From Nonlabens xiamenensis (lineage in GTDB: Bacteria; Bacteroidota; Bacteroidia; Flavobacteriales; Flavobacteriaceae): DNA of 64,000 nucleotides. The notes under the pieces are model-generated. The model was not told the DNA's origin and did no database searches. It worked only from the letters and a program-made list of their open reading frames with translations. The stretch is taken from positions 62,001 to 126,000 of the forward strand of contig NZ_RMVE01000001.1 of NCBI RefSeq assembly GCF_003865345.1, given 5' to 3'. This document shows, one piece after another, positions 16,150 through 25,778 of this stretch. The translations under genes and the position numbers were made by a program. Position 1 is the first letter of the stretch. Every line of letters begins with the position of its first letter.

Positions 16150-16776
16150 TTCCACAACTTCCCGATCTGCAATAGCAAAGATGCGGTCTCCTTTTTTGGG
16201 ACTCATTGTATAGGTTCCCGTAAAATCGCCAAAAGCGGGTAGTATCATATTGTGTTCTGTGCAAAAAAAACAGGGGAGTTTAAGGCGTTGGAGCCCCATG
16301 CCTTTTAAACGCACGGCAGGATGAACGTGACCAGCAATATTAAAATGACCTTCCAAATCCATGGGATGATGGGTTAACACAAATTTTCCCATCCGCAGAG
16401 ACTCGTAGGTTTTAACGCCCAGACGCTCAAATTCTGCTCGGGAGATCACATCGTGATTACCCATTACCAGGGCCAGATCGATGGGCTGTGAGCGCACCCA
16501 TTGTTCAAAAAAATGCCACTCGGCGTTGCGGTAAGAATGAAACAAATCCCCCAAAAACCAAAGCCTAGAAGGTTGAAAAAACGAAATGACCTCATTGAGC
16601 TTATCGTATTCCCGATCATCTGCCTGTGCCGGCACTGCCATACCGTGTTTTCTAAAATGCCCGCTCTTACCAAGATGTACGTCTGCGAGTAAAACCACAT
16701 CCTGCTCCTCCCAATAACATGCGCCAGTAGGGTGAAGTATAAAATGTTGATCTTTAAGTTGTACTTGTAAAGACAT
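16141..16776 (-). CDS. pdeM: Ligase-associated DNA damage response endonuclease PdeM
   Basis: A 211-aa calcineurin-like metallophosphoesterase. Metal-binding motifs are visible: LADVHLGKSGHFRKHG (D-x-H), FLGDLFHS, VMGNHD (GNHD box) and IAGHVHP (GHxH-type). In other bacteria PdeM is encoded with a DNA ligase and a helicase in a DNA-repair cluster. Here it is the last gene of a porZ-recO-TonB receptor run, 8 bp after the receptor stop, so co-transcribed with recO. Confidence 0.88.
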   Translation of the reverse strand: MSLQVQLKDQHFILHPTGACYWEEQDVVLLADVHLGKSGHFRKHGMAVPAQADDREYDKLNEVISFFQPSRLWFLGDLFHSYRNAEWHFFEQWVRSQPIDLALVMGNHDVISRAEFERLGVKTYESLRMGKFVLTHHPMDLEGHFNIAGHVHPAVRLKGMGLQRLKLPCFFCTEHNMILPAFGDFTGTYTMSPKKGDRIFAIADREVVELS

Positions 16777-16784
16777 CGAAAGGT

Positions 16785-19190
16785 CTAAAAAGAATAGTTC
16801 AACGCCAGAATCAGATTTCTACCAGCCGCAGCGATTCCGGATGAGTAAGTACGATATCGCTGGTCTGTGATATTTTCCAAAGTGGCTACGGCGCTTAGGT
16901 GATCTGAAAAACTATATTGAGACCTGAGATTGAGGGTATACCATCTTGGAGAAAAAGGATTGCCATCAGCGTCCAACGCATATAGATAGGGCCTGGACTG
17001 TTGGCTGGGCGCCAATTCGTCAAAATCAAACTGACCATTAAATACGGTAAAGGCATCCAACTTAAATCGCTGGCCTTTGTATACTACATGTGCATCGCCA
17101 AAATCTGGCGCCACGTGTCTAACCGCTACCTCTGATCCATCAGCCTCTTCCTGAGTGCCGTCCAGATGGGTATAATGCCCGTATATTTCCAACTGATCAG
17201 TTAATTCGTATCGCATAGCAAGCTCAATACCGTAAATACGCGCCTCTTCCCCATTCTGAATGGCTTGAACCTGGCTAATCTCCCCTTGGTACTGAATCAT
17301 ATCCTGCCCATTCAATTCAAAGTCACGTAAGACAAGTGCATCTTTCAAATAAGTATGATACCCGGCTACCTCAACACTCAGCTTATCATTGAATCTTTTC
17401 TTGATGCCTATTTCCGTATTATAGGAATACTCAGATTCCAAATCTGGATTGGGTACAACCACTGTCTCAGGTGCAGGATCAAATATTTTACCAATGTCGT
17501 CAATATTGGGTGCTCTGAAAGCCGTGCTGAGATTGGCCCTAAATTCCCAACCCGGTTCTGGTCTATAGGTAGCGCCAAATGCCCCTGTTAAGGCTCCCGT
17601 ATTGACTGTAGCTTCATCAAAGGGGAAATCAAAAAAACCATCATTAAATTGAGCATCAATCCAGATATGATTGTATCGCAAACCGGATTGTAGGGTCAAA
17701 TTGTTCAGCACTCGCCATTGATAGCTTGCATAGCCCGCCAGAGAACGCCAGGAAGCACCATCTGGATATCTGGAGGCAGCGGGAGCACGTTGTTCTGTCT
17801 CTATATCAAATACACTTCCCCGGGAGTCTACCCGATTATGAAGAAATTCTGCCCCATAAAATAGCACATTGTTCTCCCTATTGCGACGTTCAAAATCCAG
17901 CGAACTCGATATTACATCAACCTGCTCCTTATTTTGGAAGAGTTCGCTGTCCATAAATGACCGGTTGTTTCTACTTTCTGTAAATCGCTGATAAGCTTGT
18001 GTAAACACGGCTTTATCGTACCATCTTCCGTTGCCTCGATGGGTAGCTTTCAGATGGGTCAAAAGCCATTTCTGCGGACCGTAGTACCACTGAGCTTCTC
18101 TGGGGTTTCCGCTTTCGCGAAAGCGGGTCAATGCATCATATCGTGAAAAGTCGCTGGTAGCTGAATAAATAATCCCCAAATCAAACTCCCACCTTAGATT
18201 AGGCCGATATCTGAATTTTTGTAGAAGATTATATTGATCATAGGCCGTGGGCACCTGCCGTTTTGGATCTGGATTGTCTATCAATACATCTTCCCCATCA
18301 CGACGATCAACAAATTGCGGTCGTAGATATTCATCAGGCCCATGACTACCCATGGTTAAATCGCCAAAAGAATTAATACTTAGACTGGTAGCGGTAGCAA
18401 ATTTCTTTGAACTATAACTGAAATCTAGATGGGCCGTATTCTCTTCATTGGCAGTCGCATATCTGATCAGAGCGTTACCGGCAAACGAAGTACTGTCAGC
18501 TTCAAATTTCGGTTGAAGTGTATAAAAATTCATCACTCCACCTATAGCATCACTTCCATAAACTACACTGCCAGGCCCCAATATTACCTCCGTTCGTTCG
18601 ACGCTCAGTGGATCAATTGAAATTACGTTTTGGAGGTTTCCACCCCTGAATATTGCGTTATTCATACGCACACCATCAACAGTAATCAAGAGTCGGTTAG
18701 TAGAAAAACCCCTGATTAAAGGACTACCGCCACCTTGTTGGGATTTCTGAATATAAACCTGTCCAGATTGCTGCAACAAATCGGCACTAGTTTGCGGATT
18801 GTTACGCAGGATTTCCTTTCTCTTGGTCGAAATGATTTTTTGGGGTATGTCCTGTTTACGTTGTTCAAATTTTGAGGCAGAGATCACTATGGGATTGATA
18901 CGTTCAGAACTGGGTTGTAGATAGACGATGACGAGACTGTCATCGATAGATCTTTTAGTAAGCACGTAGGTTTTAAATGCCATGCTTTGGAAGTAAATTT
19001 TTTCTTCCTCGTCAAAACCAGAGAGATCTACCCTTCCTTCAAAATCCGTAATGGCACTTACACTCTTATCTTTATTATACACAATCACAGAAGGCAGTAC
19101 TTCATTTGTATCTGCATGCTTCACCACGGCTGTCTGCGCCGATGAAAGTAAGCCAAAACCAATCAAAATCAGTGATAGTAAATATTTCAC
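16785..19190 (-). CDS. TonB-dependent outer-membrane receptor
   Basis: An 801-aa outer-membrane transporter. After a signal peptide (MKYLLSLILIGFGLLSSAQ) comes a carboxypeptidase-regulatory-like domain (TNEVLPSVIVYNKDKSVSAI, about 25-100). The plug follows (about 115-240: NPIVISASKFEQRKQDIP, SPLIRGFSTNRLLITVDGVR, GPGSVVYGSDAIGGVM), then a beta barrel ending in F (LILALNYSF). The substrate is unknown; the barrel resembles heme/siderophore/vitamin receptors generally. Translation starts at a GTG that overlaps the recO stop (GTGA). A palindrome copy at 18110-18125 encodes RFRES in a barrel loop. Confidence 0.93.
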   Translation of the reverse strand: MKYLLSLILIGFGLLSSAQTAVVKHADTNEVLPSVIVYNKDKSVSAITDFEGRVDLSGFDEEEKIYFQSMAFKTYVLTKRSIDDSLVIVYLQPSSERINPIVISASKFEQRKQDIPQKIISTKRKEILRNNPQTSADLLQQSGQVYIQKSQQGGGSPLIRGFSTNRLLITVDGVRMNNAIFRGGNLQNVISIDPLSVERTEVILGPGSVVYGSDAIGGVMNFYTLQPKFEADSTSFAGNALIRYATANEENTAHLDFSYSSKKFATATSLSINSFGDLTMGSHGPDEYLRPQFVDRRDGEDVLIDNPDPKRQVPTAYDQYNLLQKFRYRPNLRWEFDLGIIYSATSDFSRYDALTRFRESGNPREAQWYYGPQKWLLTHLKATHRGNGRWYDKAVFTQAYQRFTESRNNRSFMDSELFQNKEQVDVISSSLDFERRNRENNVLFYGAEFLHNRVDSRGSVFDIETEQRAPAASRYPDGASWRSLAGYASYQWRVLNNLTLQSGLRYNHIWIDAQFNDGFFDFPFDEATVNTGALTGAFGATYRPEPGWEFRANLSTAFRAPNIDDIGKIFDPAPETVVVPNPDLESEYSYNTEIGIKKRFNDKLSVEVAGYHTYLKDALVLRDFELNGQDMIQYQGEISQVQAIQNGEEARIYGIELAMRYELTDQLEIYGHYTHLDGTQEEADGSEVAVRHVAPDFGDAHVVYKGQRFKLDAFTVFNGQFDFDELAPSQQSRPYLYALDADGNPFSPRWYTLNLRSQYSFSDHLSAVATLENITDQRYRTYSSGIAAAGRNLILALNYSF
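18110..18125. repeat. 16-bp palindrome copy 3
   Basis: A perfect copy inside the TonB receptor gene, starting at codon position 1 and read as RFRES, in a likely extracellular loop region (DALTRFRESGNP). Confidence 0.97.
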
Positions 19191-19909
19191 GCGTCGAAAA
19201 GCTGTTTGAGAATGGATAAAGAATTGGGTTTTTTAAAGATTTGCAAATGTACCTGAAAATAGTCGATCACCAGACCCAGCATACGGGTACGCATTTCTCT
19301 GTTCATTTTGATCTGTTCAATTACATCAAATTTCGTGCCGATGAACTGTTTTAAAAGCCTACTTTCTTGCTCTGAAAGATGGTGCGGTTGGAGACCATTT
19401 TGATCAAATTTTCCGTCCAATAGATTAAAATAGGTTTTGTCGCTGGACTCTACATCTGGATGAAAACCTAAAAACGCAGTGATGTCCACCAGCACTTTAA
19501 TGGAAAAGTTGGCCACCTGATCTGCCTGGTCCAGATATTGGAAGACCGTTGAGAGATAGTCAAACAGATCTGGATCGGGCTGTAGTTCGGTAAGGATTTG
19601 AGAAAGCACCTCAGAAAAGAATAGTGCAATACTACTTTTTACCATATCCATAGGGATTTGTTGGTAAGGTGAATGTACACGTGCTTCCTTGATGTATTCT
19701 AATTGGCCTTTTCCCCTGTGTTGGGTCTCCATCTCGAGCTGCACCAGCGGCTGAAAAAAAGCGGAACGCAATTTCCCCTTACGCGATTTACGGATGCCTT
19801 TCAAGATATACGACTGAGCGCCGAGTTCGCGAGTGTAGAGCCTAGCGATCAGGTCAGCTTCGGCATATTTTATGGTGGATAAGACAATAGCGGGTGTCCT
19901 GACGAGCAT
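19187..19909 (-). CDS. recO: DNA repair protein RecO
   Basis: A 240-aa recombination mediator that helps load RecA on gapped DNA together with RecR. The N-terminal OB fold is recognisable (TPAIVLSTIKYAEADLIARL, YTRELGAQSYILKGIRKSRK), and the C-terminal RecO helical domain follows. The family zinc-finger cysteines are absent, as is common in this phylum. The gene starts within the stop codon of porZ (TAATG) and ends on the start of the TonB receptor, so the three are tightly coupled. Confidence 0.93.
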   Translation of the reverse strand: MLVRTPAIVLSTIKYAEADLIARLYTRELGAQSYILKGIRKSRKGKLRSAFFQPLVQLEMETQHRGKGQLEYIKEARVHSPYQQIPMDMVKSSIALFFSEVLSQILTELQPDPDLFDYLSTVFQYLDQADQVANFSIKVLVDITAFLGFHPDVESSDKTYFNLLDGKFDQNGLQPHHLSEQESRLLKQFIGTKFDVIEQIKMNREMRTRMLGLVIDYFQVHLQIFKKPNSLSILKQLFDA

Positions 19910-22188
19910 TATCTGATGATCATAAGTTTGGCGACCTTGGTCTCAATAAAATCATCTGTTGAGATCAGCAGCAGATAGACTCCAGATGCTACTTTATTTC
20001 CTGAAAAACTGCGTGTGTCCCATGGAATGCTTCCTCCTTGAGAAATTGCCTCGTATACCAGATTTCCTTCAATGTCAGTGATTTTTACCCTTGCGCGATC
20101 CGTGAGTCCATCAATCGTGACATTTCCATCGAAGCCCGGCCGTACGGGATTGGGAAACGCCCTCACCATTTCCAAGTCTTCCTGAGGTTTGCTGGAGCGC
20201 TGACCTTGAAAGGCTACCAGGCCTTTGTCCGTTGCAAAATATACTTTGCCGGTCTCTTCATCGATGGCAATATCGTTGACTGTATTGGTAGGTAAGGGTG
20301 AGTTATTTGTTGTAAATTGAAAAATGGTTTCCCGTCCAGAAGGGGAAAAAAGAAAGGCACCAGAGCCACTTGTTGCAACCCATTTATTATTATTACCGTC
20401 CACTTCGATATCCAAAACGGCTACATCTGCAAGAAGTTCTCTGGCAATACCATTGGTATCTTCAATAATAATGGCTCTGGCATCGGGTGGGTTTTCTTGG
20501 AAAATAGATTCAGCGCTAAATAAAACTCTCAAACCTAAATTAGATCCAATCCACAGTTGTCCATTGAGGTCAATACGTAGCGCACCTATGTAATTGTTGA
20601 CCAAGTTGTTTTGTTCCTTAAAACTTACTGCTCGATCATTGGAAGTGTCATAACCTATAAGTCCGATAAATGTGGTTCCGTAAATAATATTTCCTGATCG
20701 GGTGATCACCATTTTTGTACCACTAGTGGCTATATCCGACAAGTCATTTTCCAAGTCAAATGAGGTCCATTGTCCACTGGTAGATCTCCTGTGTAAAGAT
20801 TCCCCTGTAAAACTCTGTAACACCCATAAATTACCTTCTTGGTCAAATTCACTGTCGGGAATCCTAAAAAATATTCGCCCGTTGTCATCTGTTGGAACAA
20901 ATGTACTATTAGTGTTATCAAAAAGCGTAGTAGCGGTGTCATCCACAAATTCGACCATGCCATCGTTCAAAGAATTAAGAAACAACTGTGCTGGATCGGC
21001 TGGATTGATAGTGATATTCCCGATACTTCTTATTCCAAGGACTTCATCAAATCCAAAATTTTCCCATCCCTCTTCCTCTACAAAATGACTGATGCCAAAA
21101 CTTTCAAGAGGAAATGGATTATAAAAAACATTATAATCGCCGTATCCTACCCATAACTCTCCTGGAGCACTGGACACTGAAAAAACACGATTGCGTGTCG
21201 GACCATCGGCATTAATTTGGTTGACATCTGTCAAATCGTTGATATTTACTTCCAATACACCAGAGTCCGTTGTGCCCAGATACAATCGATCATCGCGTAA
21301 CAATCCAGCGGTATAGGTATAACTCTGACCATCAATGTCTGTGATTACCAAACTTTGCTGCAGATTGGAATCCAGAACAATCACCTGATTATCCATGGTG
21401 ATGACAAGTCGGCCATCACTGGAAGATGCATCTCGAACCGTCCTGGGAAAACGAATACCAGTACCGGCAAACTGGCTGCCATTAAATTCTGAAAAAAACC
21501 TTCCTACGGTGGTTGCCAATAATCTGTCGTCAAATTGAAAAACCTCATTCCAGGTATCGTTGTTGATTTGTTGCCAGTTGGCAAAATCGATCAAAAACGG
21601 ATTATTGATCGGCGCCCTTCTCATCCCTCCCGAACCATCCAGTGTAGCGGCATATAAAAACCCACCATCGATCTCCAGACTGGCAATACGCAGTTGGCTG
21701 GCGTTATCCCCAATAAAATAAGTATCATCAAATTCTAGCCTCGACAAGTCATAAATAGCAATACCAAAATCTGTTGCGATATAAATCAGATCTCCACTTT
21801 CTTTGAATTCGTTTATACGTTTACGGTCTGGCGGAATCGTTTGTTTGTCTTTGATAGCCACAACGGAAGTTACCTCATCATCTGGCGAAACAATCTGTAT
21901 AAGTCCATTCACATAACCGATCACTAGTAATCCGGTGGATTCGCTATAGTGAATTTGGCTGATATCGTCACCACTAAGCCCATTAACCGTCGTCAGTGTT
22001 TCAAAACTACGCGTACCCAGGTCGTATAGAAATATTGCATTTTGACTGGCTGCATAAATGGTAGAGCTCGACTCATCAATATCTACAATATTGTTGAAAG
22101 AAAACAATCCCGTCCAAGAATCCGAAAAATCTTGGGCTTTGACCAAACAGTGGGAAGAAAGTAATAACAACAGGAACAAATATCTCAT
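19909..22188 (-). CDS. porZ: PorZ-like T9SS protein (beta-propellers plus C-terminal sorting domain)
   Basis: PorZ is a surface component of the T9SS attachment complex that delivers anionic LPS to cargo. The product has a signal peptide (MRYLFLLLLLSSHCLVKAQD), two beta-propeller regions with repeated GxxxGL/WxxT blades, and a C-terminal T9SS sorting domain (RAFPNPVRPGF, ARVKITDIEGNLVYEA, ASGVYLLLIS, KLMIIR). The start chosen is the ATG at 22188, directly before the signal peptide; the frame is open 22 codons further, but a terminator lies at 22257-22286. Location before recO is, to my knowledge, typical in flavobacteria. Confidence 0.85.
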   Translation of the reverse strand: MRYLFLLLLLSSHCLVKAQDFSDSWTGLFSFNNIVDIDESSSTIYAASQNAIFLYDLGTRSFETLTTVNGLSGDDISQIHYSESTGLLVIGYVNGLIQIVSPDDEVTSVVAIKDKQTIPPDRKRINEFKESGDLIYIATDFGIAIYDLSRLEFDDTYFIGDNASQLRIASLEIDGGFLYAATLDGSGGMRRAPINNPFLIDFANWQQINNDTWNEVFQFDDRLLATTVGRFFSEFNGSQFAGTGIRFPRTVRDASSSDGRLVITMDNQVIVLDSNLQQSLVITDIDGQSYTYTAGLLRDDRLYLGTTDSGVLEVNINDLTDVNQINADGPTRNRVFSVSSAPGELWVGYGDYNVFYNPFPLESFGISHFVEEEGWENFGFDEVLGIRSIGNITINPADPAQLFLNSLNDGMVEFVDDTATTLFDNTNSTFVPTDDNGRIFFRIPDSEFDQEGNLWVLQSFTGESLHRRSTSGQWTSFDLENDLSDIATSGTKMVITRSGNIIYGTTFIGLIGYDTSNDRAVSFKEQNNLVNNYIGALRIDLNGQLWIGSNLGLRVLFSAESIFQENPPDARAIIIEDTNGIARELLADVAVLDIEVDGNNNKWVATSGSGAFLFSPSGRETIFQFTTNNSPLPTNTVNDIAIDEETGKVYFATDKGLVAFQGQRSSKPQEDLEMVRAFPNPVRPGFDGNVTIDGLTDRARVKITDIEGNLVYEAISQGGSIPWDTRSFSGNKVASGVYLLLISTDDFIETKVAKLMIIR

Positions 22189-22256
22189 AAGGGGATAACG
22201 CTTGGGCAGTATAAATATGATGCTAGCTACAAAAATACCTTTATTTAAGGGCATTA

Positions 22257-22286
22257 AAAAACCCCTGTGAAATATACAGGGGTTTT
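22257..22286 (-). terminator. Rho-independent terminator of gdhA
   Basis: AAAACCCCTGT, a 7-base loop, ACAGGGGTTTT, with a T6 run on the minus strand, 20 bp beyond the gdhA stop. It separates gdhA from the porZ operon. Confidence 0.9.
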
Positions 22287-22306
22287 AATAATACGAATGT
22301 TTATGA

Positions 22307-23650
22307 TTACACTATACCTTGGGCAAGCATTGCATCTGCAACCTTGACAAAGCCAGCAATATTGGCTCCCTTGACATAATCTACGTATCCGTCATCTTGT
22401 TTTCCGTATTGTACACAAGCCTCATGGATATCATTCATGATGCCGTGAAGTTTATTATCCACTTCTTCGGCTGTCCAACTGTACCTCATAGAGTTTTGGG
22501 ACATTTCCAAACCAGAGGTTGCAACGCCACCAGCATTAGAAGCCTTTCCAGGAGAAAATAGAATCTTGTGTTTATGAAATACCTCAATGGCTTCTGGCGT
22601 ACAAGGCATATTGGCACCTTCCCCTACACATATACAACCATTTTCAACCAATGTTTTGGCTTCCTCGCCATTTAATTCATTCTGAGTAGCACAAGGCAAG
22701 GCAATATCACAATCCACGGACCATGGACGCTCACCTTCGTGGTATGTGGCATCTTTGTATTGATCGAGATATTCATGAATCCTTCCTCTCTTATTATTTT
22801 TCAGATCCATGATAAAGGCTAGTTTTTCACCATCGATACCTTCTTTATCGTGGATATATCCTCCAGAGTCAGACATAGTCAATACCTTCCCGCCCAGTTG
22901 AATAATCTTTTCAGCTGCATACTGGGCAACATTACCAGATCCAGAAATAACTACAGTTTTACCTTTGATATCTTCACCCTTTGTTTTCAGCATGTTCTGC
23001 GCAAAATACACATTACCATAACCAGTAGCTTCTGGACGAATCAAGGAACCACCATAGGATTTACCTTTACCAGTGAGTATGCCAGTAAATTCATTCCGCA
23101 ATTTTTTATAGTAGCCGAATAAATATCCAATTTCTCTAGCCCCGACTCCGATATCACCAGCAGGTACATCTGTATCGGCGCCAATGACTCTTTGTAATTC
23201 AACCATAAATGATTGGCAAAAACGCATGACTTCACGATCAGATTTTCCTTTAGGATTAAAGTCAGAACCACCTTTACCACCACCCATAGGCAGGGTAGTC
23301 AAGCTGTTCTTGAATACCTGTTCAAATGCCAAGAACTTAAGAATACTCAAATTGACCGATGGGTGAAATCTCAAACCACCTTTATAGGGACCGATAGCAC
23401 TATTCATTTGTATGCGGTATCCGCGATTGACCTGGACCTCATTATTATCATCAGTCCAAGGCACGCGAAACATAGTGACACGCTCAGGCTCAGCCATACG
23501 CTCCAACAATTTATCAGAACCGTATTTAGGATTTTCCTTGATAAATGGGATTACAGCTTCCGCTACTTCGGTAACTGCTTGAATAAATTCTGGCTCGTTA
23601 GGATTTCTTTGTTCAACGAGATCAATAAAATCCTGAATATTTTTTTCCAT
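22307..23650 (-). CDS. gdhA: Glutamate dehydrogenase (probably NADP-specific)
   Basis: A 447-aa enzyme interconverting 2-oxoglutarate plus ammonia and glutamate. Visible motifs are PYKGGLRFHPSVN and LTTLPMGGGKGGSDFNPKG (the catalytic lysine block), CQSFMVELQRVIGADTDVPA, and the Rossmann GSGNVAQYAAEK for the cofactor. Length and motifs fit the small hexameric GdhA type. It is monocistronic: own -7 box upstream and terminator downstream. Confidence 0.96.
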   Translation of the reverse strand: MEKNIQDFIDLVEQRNPNEPEFIQAVTEVAEAVIPFIKENPKYGSDKLLERMAEPERVTMFRVPWTDDNNEVQVNRGYRIQMNSAIGPYKGGLRFHPSVNLSILKFLAFEQVFKNSLTTLPMGGGKGGSDFNPKGKSDREVMRFCQSFMVELQRVIGADTDVPAGDIGVGAREIGYLFGYYKKLRNEFTGILTGKGKSYGGSLIRPEATGYGNVYFAQNMLKTKGEDIKGKTVVISGSGNVAQYAAEKIIQLGGKVLTMSDSGGYIHDKEGIDGEKLAFIMDLKNNKRGRIHEYLDQYKDATYHEGERPWSVDCDIALPCATQNELNGEEAKTLVENGCICVGEGANMPCTPEAIEVFHKHKILFSPGKASNAGGVATSGLEMSQNSMRYSWTAEEVDNKLHGIMNDIHEACVQYGKQDDGYVDYVKGANIAGFVKVADAMLAQGIV

Positions 23651-23694
23651 TATAATATAAATTTTCTTTTAAGAAAACGTTTTCGTTAGCCTTG

Positions 23695-23702
23695 CAAATA
23701 TA
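23695..23702 (-). promoter_or_regulatory. -7 box TATATTTG of gdhA
   Basis: On the minus strand TATATTTG matches TAnnTTTG and lies 45 bp before the gdhA ATG, giving a leader of about 35-40 nt. Confidence 0.6.
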
Positions 23703-23849
23703 AGATTCCTCAGATAAGCGCGTTTTTTTTTACGAATATTTTAGCCTAAACCAATATTCCCATCCGCCTTGACGTTAACCAATTGGTGCAGTTTGTCTAT
23801 TCCTAGACCTATAATTATAAGGATTTTACTCCCATGAACTACATTTTGC

Positions 23850-23857
23850 TATATTTG
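23850..23857 (+). promoter_or_regulatory. -7 box TATATTTG before the THC0290_0291-type gene
   Basis: TATATTTG lies downstream of the longest possible start codon (23834) and 25-34 bp before the ATGs at 23882 and 23891, so it argues for one of the internal starts. Confidence 0.5.
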
Positions 23858-23881
23858 TCGCGACCACAAAGTCTTTTGAGA

Positions 23882-24655
23882 ATGACTCTAATGCACAAAT
23901 CCCTTATCGCCTTAATGCTTGCAATGTCTGTCAACGCATTGAGTACAGCTCAACTGGGCTTCTCCCATGAATTGGGTATTATCACTGGACCCGTTGCCTT
24001 TCAAAGTGACTATGGGGAACGTTACGATTTTGATACCAATAAAGGAAATGTCGGAATTGGTGTAGGATTAATCCATTACATCAATTTTGCCTACCGCGCT
24101 GACTGTGATTGCTATTCACGAGATACTTATTGGAATGATCACTTTAAAATACGCAGTGAAATAGGTTATCATGTCACTACCCTGAATCATTTAGGTCCAG
24201 AAGCTGAGAAACCTTCTGTAGGTGGACTTCAATTAAGATCCATGCAAGGTAAGGCCAAGGTTTTTGAAGCTGGTGCACACATTGAGTGGTATCCTTTAAG
24301 TATTCGCGATTTCCAAAGTGGCTACCCTAAATGGGCTCCTTACATAGGTGTTGGAGCACATTATGTTAACTATCGCCCAGAAGCAACCAGTAGTCTTGGA
24401 CCGCTGAATAATCCAGTGACCACTTTTCGCACCTTTATTGACCGTATTGACACCTCTCAAGGAAGTGCTATCGCTATTATTGGTGACTTAGGTGTGCGAT
24501 ATAAAGTAAGTCCTTTGAGCGATATCCTGATTTCCTCTAAATGGCATTATTATGTTGATGACAACTACGTGGACGGATTGAGTCCGCGTAATGTAAACAA
24601 TCGAGCCAACGACTGGATCTGGTGGTTTAATGTAGGTTATATCTTCTATCTATAA
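23882..24655 (+). CDS. THC0290_0291-type outer-membrane protein
   Basis: After a signal peptide (MHKSLIALMLAMSVNALSTA, with a cut near AQLG) the product consists of amphipathic beta segments (LGFSHELGIITGPVAFQ, GVGLIHYINFAY, IRSEIGYHVTTLNHLG, WIWWFNVGYIFYL), as in small outer-membrane barrels. I recognise it as the flavobacterial THC0290_0291 family, of unknown function. A longer frame opens at 23834, but a promoter-like box inside that extension and the signal peptide favour ATG 23882 or 23891. It is monocistronic. Confidence 0.82.
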   Translation: MTLMHKSLIALMLAMSVNALSTAQLGFSHELGIITGPVAFQSDYGERYDFDTNKGNVGIGVGLIHYINFAYRADCDCYSRDTYWNDHFKIRSEIGYHVTTLNHLGPEAEKPSVGGLQLRSMQGKAKVFEAGAHIEWYPLSIRDFQSGYPKWAPYIGVGAHYVNYRPEATSSLGPLNNPVTTFRTFIDRIDTSQGSAIAIIGDLGVRYKVSPLSDILISSKWHYYVDDNYVDGLSPRNVNNRANDWIWWFNVGYIFYL

Positions 24656-24825
24656 TTACTTCAACCTCATTTCCAATTTCTCTGAAGCGGTGAACCGATT
24701 AGCTCGGGTTGAATGCGCAACAAATCATGTTGTTTTCTGTTGAAATTCCAGCGTTAGTGATGAGCTATCACTGAATATGATAGTGATTCTATACGCTAGA
24801 AAACTCATTGAATGAATAGCGATGA

Positions 24826-25155
24826 TTAAAGCTCTACATTAGGTTCCCAGTAGATTTCTTTAAAATTCTGCACCTGATCATCCACTACTTCTATGCCTTC
24901 ACTCTCCAAAAGTTGTTGCATCAGATGGGTACCAGGAAAATGATGCTTACCCGTCAGCAACCCATTACGGTTGACCACGCGATGGGCTGGAACATCTGGA
25001 CGACTGTGAGAAGCGTTCATGGCATATCCTACTGCCCTGCTGCTTTTTGGTGTGCCTAGGTATTTGGCGATGGCTCCATAGCTTGTTACCCTGCCTTGAG
25101 GAATCTGACACACTACATCATACACAAGCTGGAAAAAATCTACGCGCTTGTCCAT
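24826..25155 (-). CDS. Alkyltransferase-like protein (MGMT family, no catalytic Cys)
   Basis: A small 109-aa DNA-binding protein of the O6-alkylguanine-DNA alkyltransferase fold. The helix-turn-helix and active-site loop are present (IPQGRVTSYGAIAKYLGTPK, SSRAVGYAMNAS). The catalytic PCHR motif reads PAHR, so alkyl transfer is not possible. Such ATL proteins flag O6-alkylguanine for nucleotide excision repair. The ATG at 25155 overlaps the stop of the upstream lysE-type gene (TGATG). It is the last gene of the trmB-lysE-atl run. Confidence 0.9.
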   Translation of the reverse strand: MDKRVDFFQLVYDVVCQIPQGRVTSYGAIAKYLGTPKSSRAVGYAMNASHSRPDVPAHRVVNRNGLLTGKHHFPGTHLMQQLLESEGIEVVDDQVQNFKEIYWEPNVEL

Positions 25156-25778
25156 CAATAAATTCTTATCAAGGTAAAAATGGCGATGGACAACAGTAAA
25201 CCTGCCAATAAATAGTTGATTTTACGCGCAAAAGTATGGCTGTCAAAACCGAATTTTTTCACATATTTAATATAGGCCAATAACATGATAAAAGTCCCAG
25301 AAGCCGCACCAATGATAAACATATGTGCGGTTGGATATTCAAAAACAAACAGGCCTTTTCCCGCGAGAAATGAGCTAAACCCTATGTAGAATGGTATAGG
25401 AAATATATTCAGCACAGAAAGAATAATACCTTGGGCATAAAGTTTTGCATCGGAACTAGTAATATCCTTGACCTCTGGACTACCAGAATCCAATCTTGCC
25501 CGAATAAAGAAGAATATAGCTAAACCAATAAATGCTGCGATGGCAAAACGTTCCACCATGATCAAAATCTCTTGGTTCTGGGTCAAAAGCTTTGAAAAGA
25601 AAACCCCTACATACACCTGAGCGATCACTACAGTTGAGGCTCCCGCCGCAAAAATGATCGCAGAACGTCTACTTTGGTTCACACTGATTTTGGCAGCTGT
25701 CAAATTGAGTAATCCAGGCGGTATCACCCCCACAAAACCTACAATTAGACCAAAAATCAAATGGAACAATGAGGACAT
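25155..25778 (-). CDS. LysE/RhtB family amino-acid exporter
   Basis: A 207-aa inner-membrane protein with about six hydrophobic segments. The N-terminal block IFGLIVGFVGVIPPGLLNLT is typical of LysE/RhtB exporters, with the second half reversed in topology (AQGIILSVLNIFPIPFYIGF). The substrate is not predictable. It overlaps trmB by one base and the ATL gene by one base, so it is part of a three-gene operon. Confidence 0.85.
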   Translation of the reverse strand: MSSLFHLIFGLIVGFVGVIPPGLLNLTAAKISVNQSRRSAIIFAAGASTVVIAQVYVGVFFSKLLTQNQEILIMVERFAIAAFIGLAIFFFIRARLDSGSPEVKDITSSDAKLYAQGIILSVLNIFPIPFYIGFSSFLAGKGLFVFEYPTAHMFIIGAASGTFIMLLAYIKYVKKFGFDSHTFARKINYLLAGLLLSIAIFTLIRIY

